A DNA stretch of 64,000 bases from Siphonodentalium dalli (taxonomy: Eukaryota; Mollusca; Scaphopoda; Gadilida; Siphonodentaliidae): contig CP136061.1 in assembly GCA_032622095.1 (NCBI GenBank), positions 93,865,345-93,929,344 of the forward strand, given 5' to 3'. Positions 38,092 through 50,500 of the stretch are shown here, in pieces. Position 1 is the stretch's first letter. Each line of letters opens with the position of its first letter. The notes under the pieces are model-generated. The model did no database searches. It was not told the DNA's origin and was given only the letters and a program-made list of their open reading frames with translations. Both the position numbers and the translations under genes were made by a program.

Positions 38092-39504
38092 CCGAATAAC
38101 TTGCATATTTTTCTTATTAAAGACATATTATGTACTTGTTCGGGTGCGTGAAACTGGTAAGTTAGTATCAAGGTGCTATGCCAACACGAGGAATGTACCA
38201 TTCTACTAACATCGCCGAAAATCTGAAGCAAATCGACCGTACCACTCCATAGAAAACATCGTCTGAACTACGCTAAAATGTAAATATTTACTACTCGAAT
38301 CGGGACGCATCTATCGGCGATAAACTAACAAAAACGATTTCGCCATCGAGAGTCACTGTGTTTAATTAATATATAAGAATGATGGTGTGTGTTGTCAATT
38401 TGGATATAATATTTGTAAAAAATTACTACTTTGAACAAGATTATTCTCCATTTATATATGATCACCCTATACCGGAGTGTTTCATATCACTTTAATGACA
38501 ACAACCGATTCTCGGTTATTTTATTTTATATGTTTAGATCATGCCAATAAATTGCAAGAATCTCTACTCTGTCTACACTCGTAGAGATCATATTCTACAA
38601 ATTCAAAACCTTTCCTAAGCGAAAGATATTAATTTCAGTAAATTTGTTGGTCAATCAAAAGAATAATCAGTTGGTGGAATTGCACTCTGTCCATGTCGGT
38701 GCCACAGTGTACATGTAACCACTCCTCGCTTAGTCAAAGGAGGATATACCAATGGAGGCAATAACGATAACAGACACACATATAGTAACATAAACAAGTT
38801 TATTGATAAAGAAATACAAAAAACTCTTAACAATGAATGAATTTAATGAACAATAGAGAGGTTAGGATTGAAACAGGGTTCATGCTGTGTTTTTTTTTTT
38901 TTTAAATGGCCTAAGAAAATTTAATTTGACCCAAGTTTTTGGACAAAAAGTTTCAAGGCTGTAGTCAGCAATCATCTCTCAAATTATCATCAGATCTTCA
39001 TGAACCCTTAGTTCGTTAAAGATGGATTATCTCTTCATATAACAATTTTGAAAAATCGTGGGTACAAAATAATAAATAAGAATTGAAGACCCATGTCCAG
39101 AAATGCTTCTATCAATTAAGATTGATTTTATTTCGAATATTTTATTATAAAATGAGATGATAAAGTAGGACAATTTATTGTTCTATTTTTAGAACAGACC
39201 ATTCAGGCGATACGATATAGCAATGGAGATCATTAGGGTGTTCCTATAGCTATGCTCCGGACGTCAAATGTCCCAGATTTATTGTTTGTATTGTTTTATT
39301 ACATAGTTATAAATGATAATTAGTCTAATTAATGTTTATTTGTGACAAAATTGCACAATCAATTTTCTGGTCTCTGTTAACAGTAACTACAATTTTTCGT
39401 ACACTAAACAACCACACGTTTTTAGACCAGAAAATATTTGAAATATAATCAATATTAATCAATATAAGCTTTTCCAGACAGGGGTCTTTGATTCATATCT
39501 AATA
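38092..39504. other. No recognised gene or repeat
   Basis: Long AT-rich stretch, probably intergenic between the lectin-like gene and HDAC8. A minus-strand frame starting MLRVFCISLSINLFMLL (38651-38833) looks signal-peptide-like but has no supporting splice signal. Confidence 0.35.
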
Positions 39505-39872
39505 TTGTATACCCCGGTAACTATATAACACTTGTTTACCAAGAGATAGACCATCTTTATACCCCGGTTACTATATAACACATGTTTACAAAGAGATAGA
39601 CCATTTTTATACCCTGGTTACTATATAACACATGTTTACAATGAGATAGATCATCTTTATACCCCGGTTACTACCCAGGTAACTATATAAAACATGTTTA
39701 CAACGAGATAGACCATCTTTATACCCCGGTTACTATATAACACATGTTTACAAAGAGATAGACCATCTTTATACCCCGGTAACTATATAACACATGTTTA
39801 CAAAGAGATAGACCATCTTTATACCCCGGTTACTATATAACACATGTTTACAAAGAGATAGACCATCTTTAA
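39505..39872. repeat. Minisatellite, about 52-bp unit, about seven copies
   Basis: Unit: tataccccggttactatata, acacatgtttacaaagagat, agaccatcttt. One unit near 39660 has a partial internal duplication (ggttactacccaggtaacta). Confidence 0.85.
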
Positions 39873-40739
39873 CATGTAACAGCAGTTGCTTGCCTGTGTG
39901 TGAATAACAATTGATCAAAAGTCACACAATCTAACTTATCAAAACAATGATGCTAGAATGGTGTACTTTCTTAATCAAGTGACAATACTTTACTGCTTTG
40001 TGGTTTCAAAATAAGATAATATAGGTGAATCAGTGCACATATATATGTCACATATGTTTATATGCGTTGCCGGCCAGACCTATTTCAGTTTTTGGAGATT
40101 CCATCCGTGCACATTTCCATTACCACTTTTGTCCAACTCAAAATTTATCAGTTATTTTTGTGAGTGTTCTTTATATTTTTCTTTTAGGTGTTTCAGTTTT
40201 CTCGATGATACGATATTTTGTTTTTTCAGTTTGGCCAAAGTTTACGAAAAATGGCCAAAAAATATCCGAAATTGCAAAAAAATGAGCCAAAATAATTTTC
40301 CAGCCAGCATCAGTGTGAACCCTGGAATGAAAACTTCTAACTTTGTCCCTCAAGTACTGTCAGACTATAATTTTCCTCATGGTGTGGTGGGAAATCATAT
40401 CCAATGGTAGCTCAATTATAATTAGACAAAGTCTTCTTAGTCTACAACAGCTTCGGATATCGTATGGGATGATGTTGTTTTGGACGATTCTTGCCCCGTT
40501 GCTTTTCTATAACAGACTTTCATTCAAAAGACGTACTACGTGTGCACATGGAGCCCACACATTCACATAAACCCCTGATTGTGAACAATAATCTGACATA
40601 TCCACGATTATTCTGTCTTCAAAATAGTATATCATTTACTGTGATAGAAGAAGGTATAATGATGAGAAGTTCATTTAATGTATTATTTACACGAATCTTC
40701 TGGAAAACAAGGCTTTGTTTACATATAAATCTTGTTGCT
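39873..40739. other. No recognised feature
   Basis: Open frames occur on the plus strand but have no recognisable domain and no splice support. Confidence 0.35.
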
Positions 40740-41129
40740 TTAAACCTTTACCCAACAGAAGGGCCCTGTGCCAATGCATTCTCTTATATATGCGAGTCGA
40801 CCATAGGTCGCCTCGCATATATAAGAGAATGCATTGGCTTAACACATTAAAAATTATAAAATTGTTAAAGAATGTAAGAAAAAATGATAAAAAGTGTTAA
40901 AAAAAGATTTTTTTTAGGCCAATGCATTCTCTTATATATGCGAGGCGACCTATGGTCGACTCGCATATATAAGAGAATGCATTGGCACAGGGCATAACTG
41001 TAACTATCACAATGTGGTCAAGGAGCCGGTTTCAATGATATCCATATTTGTATGGTTCTATTGAGACAGACCGAAGATATTTTAGGCTGTTGAAGCTTTA
41101 TTTGGCCGGTTTGTTGGGTAAAGGGTTAA
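40740..41129. mobile_element. PB1 MITE, reverse orientation
   Basis: TTAA flanks; both palindromes present. A short deletion removes one aaaccggcc repeat near the right end. Confidence 0.88.
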
Positions 41130-41329
41130 CATCTAACAGACCTCTGATATATGCATGTTTTATATCATCATGTATGGGAAAGGCTGCCTTCACTGTTCCA
41201 TTTAACATAATCTGAATACATACAAGAAAGATTACTCCCGCCCACAATGGGCATCATTGGCATCATTCCAACTGATATCCCAAGCTGGTGTGGACCGAGA
41301 AGACTTGGTCTAATTAAAGTATAAAATTG

Positions 41330-41634
41330 CCCGAAACTTGTTATTTATCAACATGTTGTTCGACAAATTTTGGTCTTATTATCAACACAAAGCCTCTTGA
41401 TTTTAGAGCTATCCATCTTCGTCCGCAATTTGGTCCGAGAGCGTCGGCTTGTCGACTTTTTACTGGGCCACTAACAAGTCTCGATGGTGAAAAATAATAG
41501 ATTTCAAAAATCAATATCTAATAACTCTGAGCTTTGGTAGGTAGGTTCCTCGACTCAAATCAAATAAATTTTACCCCCGAATCCAAATAAATAGTAATTG
41601 AGAGGCGCTTAAATCGGATTGTGCATCTTTAATG
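41330..41634. mobile_element. TCF fragment
   Basis: aatatctaataactctgagc, cctcgactcaaatcaaataa and gaatccaaataaatagtaat; the left arm is diverged. It shares tttagagctatccatcttcg with copies at 54240 and 63735. Confidence 0.55.
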
Positions 41635-41763
41635 TTTTTCAATCTAAACCTCCCCAAATAACATGAGTCGCTATGAATGAATATGAAACATGAAAATAAC
41701 ACTGTTAAACACTGCTCGCAAAACCAACATCCAGATCTTGGTGGGGTTTGTTGTTGATATTAT

Positions 41764-41915
41764 TAAACCTTCCATGACAGGAGCTTCCTAAAATTTTGCG
41801 AAAACCCTGTGCAATGCATTCTCATATATATCCAAGTCTCCCTATATAAGTGAATGCACTGGCACAGAATCTTTAATGCTGCACCAGCGCAGCTCCCGTC
41901 ATAATCGGGGTTAAG
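41764..41915. mobile_element. PB2 MITE, short
   Basis: attaaaccttccatgacagg at the left, gctcccgtcataatcggggt then taa at the right; the internal palindrome is mostly lost. Confidence 0.55.
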
Positions 41916-42169
41916 TTGTTAAAGTGACTCAAGGCCTTCAGTGTGGATTCATGCGAATAACATAAAATTTTATCCATTTATTTTGTCTGTAAAACAACTA
42001 TCATCAACAAGTACATGTAATGAAAGTGTCAATGACACTATAGCTCAACTTGGGGAGGCTTTAATAATTTTATGCTGAGCCATCAATAGAATGATAAAGA
42101 AGGAAAGTCATAAAGTTTCAGTAAATGGATTGTATATTTTAAATGAAATTTAATTTCATTTTAACATTT

Positions 42170-43175
42170 ATCCACAAAATGTGGGCTGCAGGGTGTGCCG
42201 ATGGATTCAAATCTGAAATTCAAGACGGCTCCAAGGGCCCCATGTTTTTTTTTTTAATTTCGGAAGAATTGGACAGCTTCCATCTAGAGGTAACACCAAA
42301 GAACCATATGAAGTTTGGATGAGGCATGAGGGATGGCACGCCAAAGGATTTAAAGAGTAAAATTCAAGTTGGCTGCTGCCTGTCATGTTTTTAACGAAAT
42401 TTGGAAAATATCGTTGGCTCCCATCTGGAGGTCACCCTGAAGATCCTTATGAAGTTTGGTGACAATCGGATGAGGGATGTGGCCTGAAGTTTGTGCTGAA
42501 GGATTTAGTCATGTAAAGAGTAAAATCCAAAATGGTCACTGGCAGCAATGTTTTTTAACAAATTTCGGAAAACATCATTGGCTCCTATCTAGAGGTCACT
42601 CCGAAGATCCTTGTGAAGTTTGGTGATGATTGGATGAGGGATGTGTCCTGTAGGTTGTGACGAAGGATTTAGTCATGCAAAAAGTAAAATCCAAGAAGGC
42701 CACTTTAGAAAAAAATTGATGGCTCCCATATAGAGGTCAACCTGAAGATGCTTATAAAGATTGGTGATGATCGGACAATGGATATGGTCTGTTAGGTGTG
42801 CAAAGGATTTAGTCAGGCAAGAGTTAAATACAAGATGGCTGCTGGCGGCCTTGTTTTCAATTGAAAATCTCATCTAGAGGTGATCCTAATCATGCCTGTA
42901 AATTTCCAAAACATTTCTTAGATATATGCAGGCTGCAGGATGTGTCGATGGATTCAAATTTGAAATCAAAGATGGCTGCTGGCGGCCATGTTTTTTAATG
43001 AATTTCGGAAAAACTTGATGGCTCCCATTTAGGGTCACCCCGAAGATCCATGTAAAGTTTGGTGATGAATGGATGAGGGATGCAGCCTGTAGGGTGTGCC
43101 AAAGGAAATTGTTGATGGACAGATGCACGGCTATATGCACGCACAGACAGACAAACAAAATGGTGGATAGTGATT
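42170..43175. repeat. Core-repeat array, type C, about five units of about 180 bp
   Basis: Units share aagatccttgtgaagtttgg, tggatgagggatgtg and ggcggccatgttttttaa. Ends with cacgcacagacagacaaaca, the core-repeat tail style. Confidence 0.7.
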
Positions 43176-43398
43176 TACGATCTCAGCTCCGTCCATATTA
43201 ACAACCTTAAACGAGGCATAAAAAGTGCACCAATGATTATTATGAACATTCAGGGTTAATGTGCTTAAGCCCTCAATCCTTGTCCTTGAATGCAAGGACA
43301 TTGTGGACATAAATTTTGTCCAAACTTTTGTAGTTATTAGAAAGTTCTGTTAGAATGATTTATAGACCCCAAACAAGTTAATATGGCATTTACAAAAA

Positions 43399-43424
43399 GG
43401 TTTAAGAGCTTAAGCTCTTAAACC
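43399..43424. repeat. Short perfect palindrome
   Basis: ggtttaagagctt followed by aagctcttaaacc. Confidence 0.75.
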
Positions 43425-43479
43425 CAAAAAGCCTTAAACAACATTTAAACCAAAGTCCAAACCCCAAAAATCCCTTTCG

Positions 43480-44300
43480 TTGGCGGGAACGGATGCACAG
43501 ACGACGGACGCCAAACCACGGCAATTTTCTTCTTAGTTTCATTATTAATAAAAGGCCGTCCGGCCACAGTGTCCCCCGAAAAAGTGGCTTCATTGGGGGC
43601 ATCAGCTTTTCTGAAAAAAATAACAAGGACCCTAAATCCGAAGCAACCAAACAATAATGGGTGGATCGTACCCATATTCGAACCTTGATCTGTATTTCGA
43701 GCTGATAAACTCATATACCAAATTTTATTCAGATATGATCACACAAACTAAAGTTATCATCCGGAAACCAGAAATTGACAGGATTCTAAGTCGTAAAAGG
43801 GCCATAACTCTCACAAAGATGGGCAGAGCAAACCCATATTCGAACCTGACCTTCATTTCGAGCTGATAAACGCACATTACAAATTTGGTTCAGATATGAT
43901 CACACAAACTGAAGTTATCCGGAAACCAGAAATTGACAGGATTCCAAGTCAAAAAAAGGGCCACAACTCTCGCAAAAATGGGGGGTGCAAACCTATATTC
44001 AAACTTGACCTGTGTATAGGGCTGATAAACTCACATACCCAATTTGGTTCAGATATGATCACACAAACTGAAGTTATCATCCGGAAACCAGAAAATTACA
44101 AAATTCTAAGTATAAAAAGGGCCATAACTCTCGCAAAAATGGGCGGAGCAAACCCATATTCGAACTTGACCTGTATTTTGGTCTGATAAACTCACCTATA
44201 AAATTTGCTTTTGATCTAATAACTGAAACTAAAGTTAACATCCGGAAACCATTTCCGGACGCACGCACGGACACCGGCTATTTTAATAGTCCACTGCAAA
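43480..44300. repeat. Core-repeat array, type D, about four units of about 140 bp
   Basis: Units share cagatatgatcacacaaact, gaagttatcatccggaaacc and gggccataactctcgcaaaa. Bounded by gtgtcccccgaaaaag and tttcgggggacaataa, mirrored C/G-rich ends. Lies just 3' of HDAC8. Confidence 0.7.
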
Positions 44301-44552
44301 CAAATATTTCGGGGGACAATAACTATCCAATAATGAGATTTGGCATATTGAACAAAATGTTATGTAGACAATACTATTACAGTGGCATTACAGATCATCA
44401 AAGTCCAATTAGACCAAAGTTGGTCGGGGTGAGGCACCCCCACAACCATCCTCACGATCACCATATCCCTGATTCACCCACAAAAACCTAAAGATATATT
44501 AAATTTAGCACTCAATGGAATCTTACGTCTTCTCTTGTGATTCAAATGAACA

Positions 44553-44578
44553 TCATTTGCTGATATGAGTGATGTTGT
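44553..44578 (-). CDS. HDAC8: HDAC8 terminal coding exon
   Basis: The acceptor tttttatttcag has a strong pyrimidine tract. The exon completes an Asp codon and reads NITHISK then TGA, matching the length and character of the human ending GNLKHVV. The 3' untranslated region continues below 44553; I could not place a polyadenylation site with confidence. Confidence 0.85.
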
Positions 44579-47500
44579 CTGAAATAAAAAAATACATCCA
44601 CTGGGTGACAAAGGGCAAGCAATTGATCCTTTTCTTACTGAAGGCGGAAACAAATGCAATAGTTGTGAAAAATATCTAAATATAGGGGGATAACTCGACT
44701 TAAAAATGTCAGTCGGATCTCATAATTGCAGGTACACAGGTTCCACTGGTACTAAATAACTGTGCCAGGTTTTTAAAAACGTGACTTGAAAATGTAGGAA
44801 TACAAGCTCAGACAAAGTTGCGTCCACTGACAGACGGCTAGACAAACAGACAGACGGACAAGCTGATTACTATGTACTATAACAACACAGTCCTATCCTT
44901 GCGTTTTTATTACTATTTTCGCTTGTTGAACTTATTATCTGAACATTTCCCAACAGTAGATAGGAATCCTATTATCCTAAAATGATGGAAAGTTTTTTGA
45001 CTTATTATTTTAACTTATCCCATCAATTATTAGAAATCCTTCAGCCATTGTATTTTTTTGTCTGTCTGTCGTCTGCTCATTTTTCCAGAATGCCCCTCCA
45101 AATGAATAATACGGCATTTCAATGTATACATTTATAACTGATTTGGAGAATCCATTTAGTAAGAAAGGGTTAACATGTTTCAAAATAAAATGATAATCGA
45201 GACGTACCTTTAATTTCATCCACGAGGCATTTGAGGTAATCCTTGTCATAGTGAGTCTTCCGGTTTCCTGGCAACACAGTGATTTCATAGCTCGGTCCGA
45301 ATTCCATAAGATTCTGAAAATAATTTCATCAGTGTTAAAAACGCAATGCTAATAATGACCTTGACTCAGGGACCATACTGGAGGTTCCAATTGGGAGAAG
45401 ACACTTTCCTATATTTGAAAATTGGCCGTGGCTAGAGTATCGTATAGCGTAATGATTCTTTAATTCGTATCGTAGATGACAGATGGCCTGGAGCCATGGT
45501 CAAATCGTTTGGTATAATCATAATGGTAATGGTATTTCAACATGGGACTATATAATTATATATAGTCTCTTTTGAGTCCATACTATAGTATAACCAGACA
45601 CAAAATTTATTTTTGGAAATGGATCATCCTGCGTGGATTCAAATCCCCAATTACTTTGTGCTGTCTGAAAGTGTTAGAATTCCAATGAGCATATAAGTGC
45701 CCGTTGATTCGGCGTTGAATAAATCAGCACTCGGGCACAACCATTGTTGTGACGAATGCGCGCATTTGACATGACAAATGACCTCATGCAAGCAATGCAT
45801 GTATCTATGGCACTTTAGCCAGTCCGTAAGTGAATCAAACTGCAATTAACCATTTCTATCTAAATGGATTCTCCCACTCAGTTATAAAAGTATACATTTG
45901 AATGGTCTATTATTCAGACTCGCATATACATGTACAGCTATGCTCTAATTCATTGACCCCTTTAACGAGGATATGGGCCGGTAATGACCGCGGTTATACC
46001 GCCACTAGACCGCGGTCAAGCGGTAGCACCACGGTCATGTTGGAAGTCCACCGTGGTATCTAATCCGTTACCGGCGTACACCACGGTAGTATTTTCCACG
46101 ACCGCCTTACACCGCGGTCATTTCCAGTGTCAACCGCGATCTAAAAATCTGCCGACATAAAAGGACTTTCAAAATAATAGAGAGAAACTTACGATGTGAT
46201 CTGGAATATCAACTGGAAGACGTTTGCCCAGAATGGCAGCTGTGAGTTGTGTCCAACATCGGGCTGTGTTGGTGTGATGGTATCCACCTAAATTAGAGAG
46301 ATTCAGTTAGGTGTACATGTAACATGTGAGTCCAACATCGGGCTGTGTTGGTAAGTCTCTTTGAAAAGCCGACGAAAATCCTATATTGGAATTACGTCTC
46401 TAGAACTCTATTAAAATTAGGTTCTGTATTGAAGGGATGCAGACTGTGCACGATTTCATTGGTTTATGGCATAGCATATCACATCAGAGATCAGAGGTCA
46501 ATGATGTGTTGACAATTTTCCCACAAATTGACAAACTCAGCTATTGTTGGAAAACTGAATACAGGCGATATATCCATAATTCATTTTGCTCATCACAATA
46601 TAGGAAACATCATCTTCGAGTTTTTTTTATCAGTCAATGATATTCATGACTGATCATTCTTTCGCATCTCATTGTATCTATAACTATTTCTAAATACTAC
46701 AATTCTCACAAACATTTACTAAGCCAGGAATGCTCTCCATATTTGGAAATGGTTTATTACATCATGTTGGGAATGCCGCGTCATCGTAGAAATGAAATAT
46801 TATGGACACTTATGGACGTAATTCCGCTATAGGATTTACATAGGCTTTTCAAAGAGACTGTGTGTTGGCATGATGGTATTAGAGGGAATCAGTTAGATGT
46901 ACATGTAACATGTGAGTCCAACATCAGGCTGTGTAAGTGTTATGATAACCACCTGAAATTAGAGAGGTTCAGTTAGATGTACATGTAACATGTGATTCCA
47001 ACATCGGTCTGTGTTGGTGTGATGATAACCACCTAAAATTAGAGAGATTCAGTTAGATGCACATGTAACATGTGATTCCAACATCGGTCTGTGTTGGTGT
47101 GATGATAACCACCTAAAATTAGAGAGATTCAGTTAGATGTACATGTAACATGTGATTCCAACATCGGTCTGTATTGGTGTGATGGTAACCACATAAAATT
47201 AGAGAGATTCAGTTAGATGTACATGTAACATGTGATTCCAACATCAATCAGTGTTGGTGTGTTGATAACCACTTAAAATTAGAGAGATTCAGTTAGATGT
47301 ACATGTAGCATGTGATTCCAACATCGGTCTGTGTTGGTGTCATGGTAATCACATAAAATTAGAGAGATTCAGTTAGATGTACATGTAGCATGTGATTCCA
47401 ACATCGGTCTGTGTCGGTGTGATGATAACCACCTAAAATTAGAGAGATTCAGTTAGATGTACATGTAACATGTGATTCCAACATCGATCAGTGTTGGTGT

Positions 47501-50500
47501 GATGATAACCACCTAAAATTAGAGAGATTCAGTTAGATTTACATGTAGCATGTGATTCCAACATCGGTCTGTGTTGGTGTCATGGTAACCACATAAAATT
47601 AGAGAGATTCAGTTAGATGTACATGTAGCATGTGATTCCAACATCGGTCTGTGTCAGTGTGATGATAACCACCTAAAATTAGAGAGATTCAGTTAGAGTG
47701 TACATGTAACATGTGATTCCAACATCAGTCTGTGTCGGTGTAATGGTATCCACCTAAAAGTAGAGAGATTCAGTTAGATATGCATGTAGCATGCGAGTCC
47801 AACATCGGAATGTGTTGGTGTGATGGTATCCACTTAAAATTTGAGATTCAGTTAGATGTACCTGTAACAGATGAGTCCAACATCGGGATGTGTTGCTGTG
47901 ACTATAACTTCCTGAAATTAGATAGGTTCAGAAAGATGTACATGTAACATTTGTGTCCAACATCGGAATGTGTTGTTAGTGTTATAACAACCTGAATTTG
48001 AATAAGTTAAATTATCTGTATGTGTAACATGTGCAACACATCAAGTAGATCATGCCATGAAACTCTACTCTGGCTACGCCCCTGGAGATCATATTCCACC
48101 AAATATGGAAAACCTGGAAATATTTTGCAGTTCTGACGTGAAAGCTCATAACATTAAAAATAAAGTAGGTAATATGTTTCTTAGTTAACCCTTTCAGTGC
48201 CAAGTCCGATTTTTGTATCAACCCATATTTCCTTGATAATTTTTCAAATTTATTGATTATAATAATGTGATACATTGATGGAAAGAGCTCTAAGAGCTCT
48301 TTCCATCAATGTATCACATAATTATAATCAATAAATTTGGCACTGAAAGGGTTAATACATGTTCCTTAACCTTTACATGACTGGAGCTTCCGGAAATTAT
48401 ATGAAAACCCTGTGCCAATGCATTCTCTTATATAGGGAGCCTCGCATATATATAAGAATACATTGGCCTAAAAATATTTACCTTGACCTTGTAAGCTAGT
48501 GCATTCTCGTACATATGAGGTCGACTCGCATATATAAGAGAATGCACTGGCACATGATATTTAATGCTGCACCAGCGCAGCTCCCATCATGAAAAAGTTA
48601 ATAATGTATTTCATAAATCACAGCTCAAGATTACACAATTTAGAAAACTTTTCAGAGCCGATTTCACTTTGGATAACTTACTATCATAGGTTTACCCCAG
48701 GTAGTTAATCTTTTCATGACGGGAGCTGCACTGGTGCAGCAATAAAGACCCTGTGCCAGTGCATTCTCTTGTATATGCGAGTCCCCAGAGGGAGCCTCAC
48801 ATATATAAGAGAATGCACTGGCTTAAAAGGTCATGGTAAATATTGTTAGGCCAATGTATTCTCATATATATGTGAGGCACCCTATGGGAGACACTCATAT
48901 ATAAGAGAATGCATTGGCACAGGGTTTTCACAAAATTTCAGGAAGCTCCAGTCATGGAATGGTTAATTCATATTCAAATATTTTTTGTCCCCACTCAAAA
49001 TAAAGTTTAGTGCGAAACATCAAATTACCAAAATCACCAAAAAATATATATATATAATGTAATGACACTTCATTAGATTCAAGGTAACCAGTGTTCGCGC
49101 TGTCGGTAGCCAAATTAGCCAATGGCTAATCTTTTTCGAATTTGGCTAATAAAAATTTCATTTGGCTAAACTTTTGGCTAAACTTTTTTTGACCCCAAAT
49201 GGAGACTGAAAGCATCCATTTTTGGCAAGTGAGTTTTCAATTCTATGATGTGAACGATCTACATGTAGTCCGAAAACATCGTAAGTGGGAATAAATCGCC
49301 GACTGTACAAAGGGAAACCCGATCGCGGACAGTACAACGGGAAACCCGTCACTCTGCACGAAACAGCATTTGACATTTAATCCGCTAATCCCCCATTGTC
49401 TCACGGTGCTCCTGCACAATGCATGTTTATGATGACATTGTATTTATGACGGTCAAGGTTTATGAGCACCATATGTAAGACAATAGATTAATCAGCCAAA
49501 TGTGAATCACGACAGATATTTTGTGGCTATTTGTCGTCAATGCCGATACATTCAAAATAATATGCATGCTTTCATGACTGTAATTTGATAATTGCGTAAC
49601 AATATTAAGTTATTAGTTTCCAGATGTCACTTAGATATTTTCGCAAGGATGATTAATATTTAATGATTTAAAAAAAAGATATTGATATAAAACAAACAAA
49701 TAATGACATTAAGAAGAACAATCCCGGGTTACCCCCCCCCCCCCCCCCAAATCACTCTTTCACATAAAGATTAATAAATTTTTAATAAATGATATATATA
49801 AAAATATTTCTAGTTCATCAAAATTAGTAAAATTATTGTGTATTTTACCTGTGTCTGTTAGTTTTGAAGTTTTAGTCATTAATTGTGAACCGATCAGAAA
49901 ACGATGATTTAATTTGGCCATAGTTTTTTTTAATTTGGCCAAAAAACATTTGGCTAAAGTTTTTTTCATTTGGCTAATAAAAGTTTCATTTGGCTAAACT
50001 TTTGGCTAAAGTTTTTTTCGGTCCAGCGCGAACACTGAAGGTAACTCACCTCCACCCAGGAATAATGTTGGTAGTTTCCACTGCAGAACACATTGAATGC
50101 ATTTAGTTAGGGCGGCGGGAGTGATGTTGAATGAATCCATGGGATCTCCAGCTATACCATCTGCTCCACACTGGCACACAATGGCATTCGGGTCAAATTT
50201 CTCTCTCAATTTCGGCAGCAAACTGGAGTTGAAATGAGAGAATTACAAGTCATACTAGTACATTTCATGATGGGAGCTGCACTGGTGCAGCATTAAAGAT
50301 CCTGTGCCAGTGCATTCTTTTATAAATGCGAGTCTCCCATAGGGAGTCTCTCATGTTTCATAGAGCTCTAAGAGCTCTTTCCATCAATGTATCTTAGAAT
50401 GCACTGGCACATCAATATTATATTATTATAATATGTTCTTTAACCCTTCCATGACTGGAATGAGAATGCATTGGCATAGGGAGTCTCTCATGTTCCATAG

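Noticed and set aside
38651-38833. Signal-peptide exon for the lectin-like gene
   Set aside because: The frame is signal-like, but I found no donor with the phase needed by the downstream exon, and it runs to a stop.
39505-39872. CRISPR-like pattern (also 46865-48035 and 58012-59000)
   Set aside because: The units are direct tandem repeats without unique spacers, in an intron-bearing animal locus with no cas genes.
43402-43714. Overlapping minus-strand frames near HDAC8's 3' end
   Set aside because: They read the edge of the type D core-repeat array and do not join to HDAC8.
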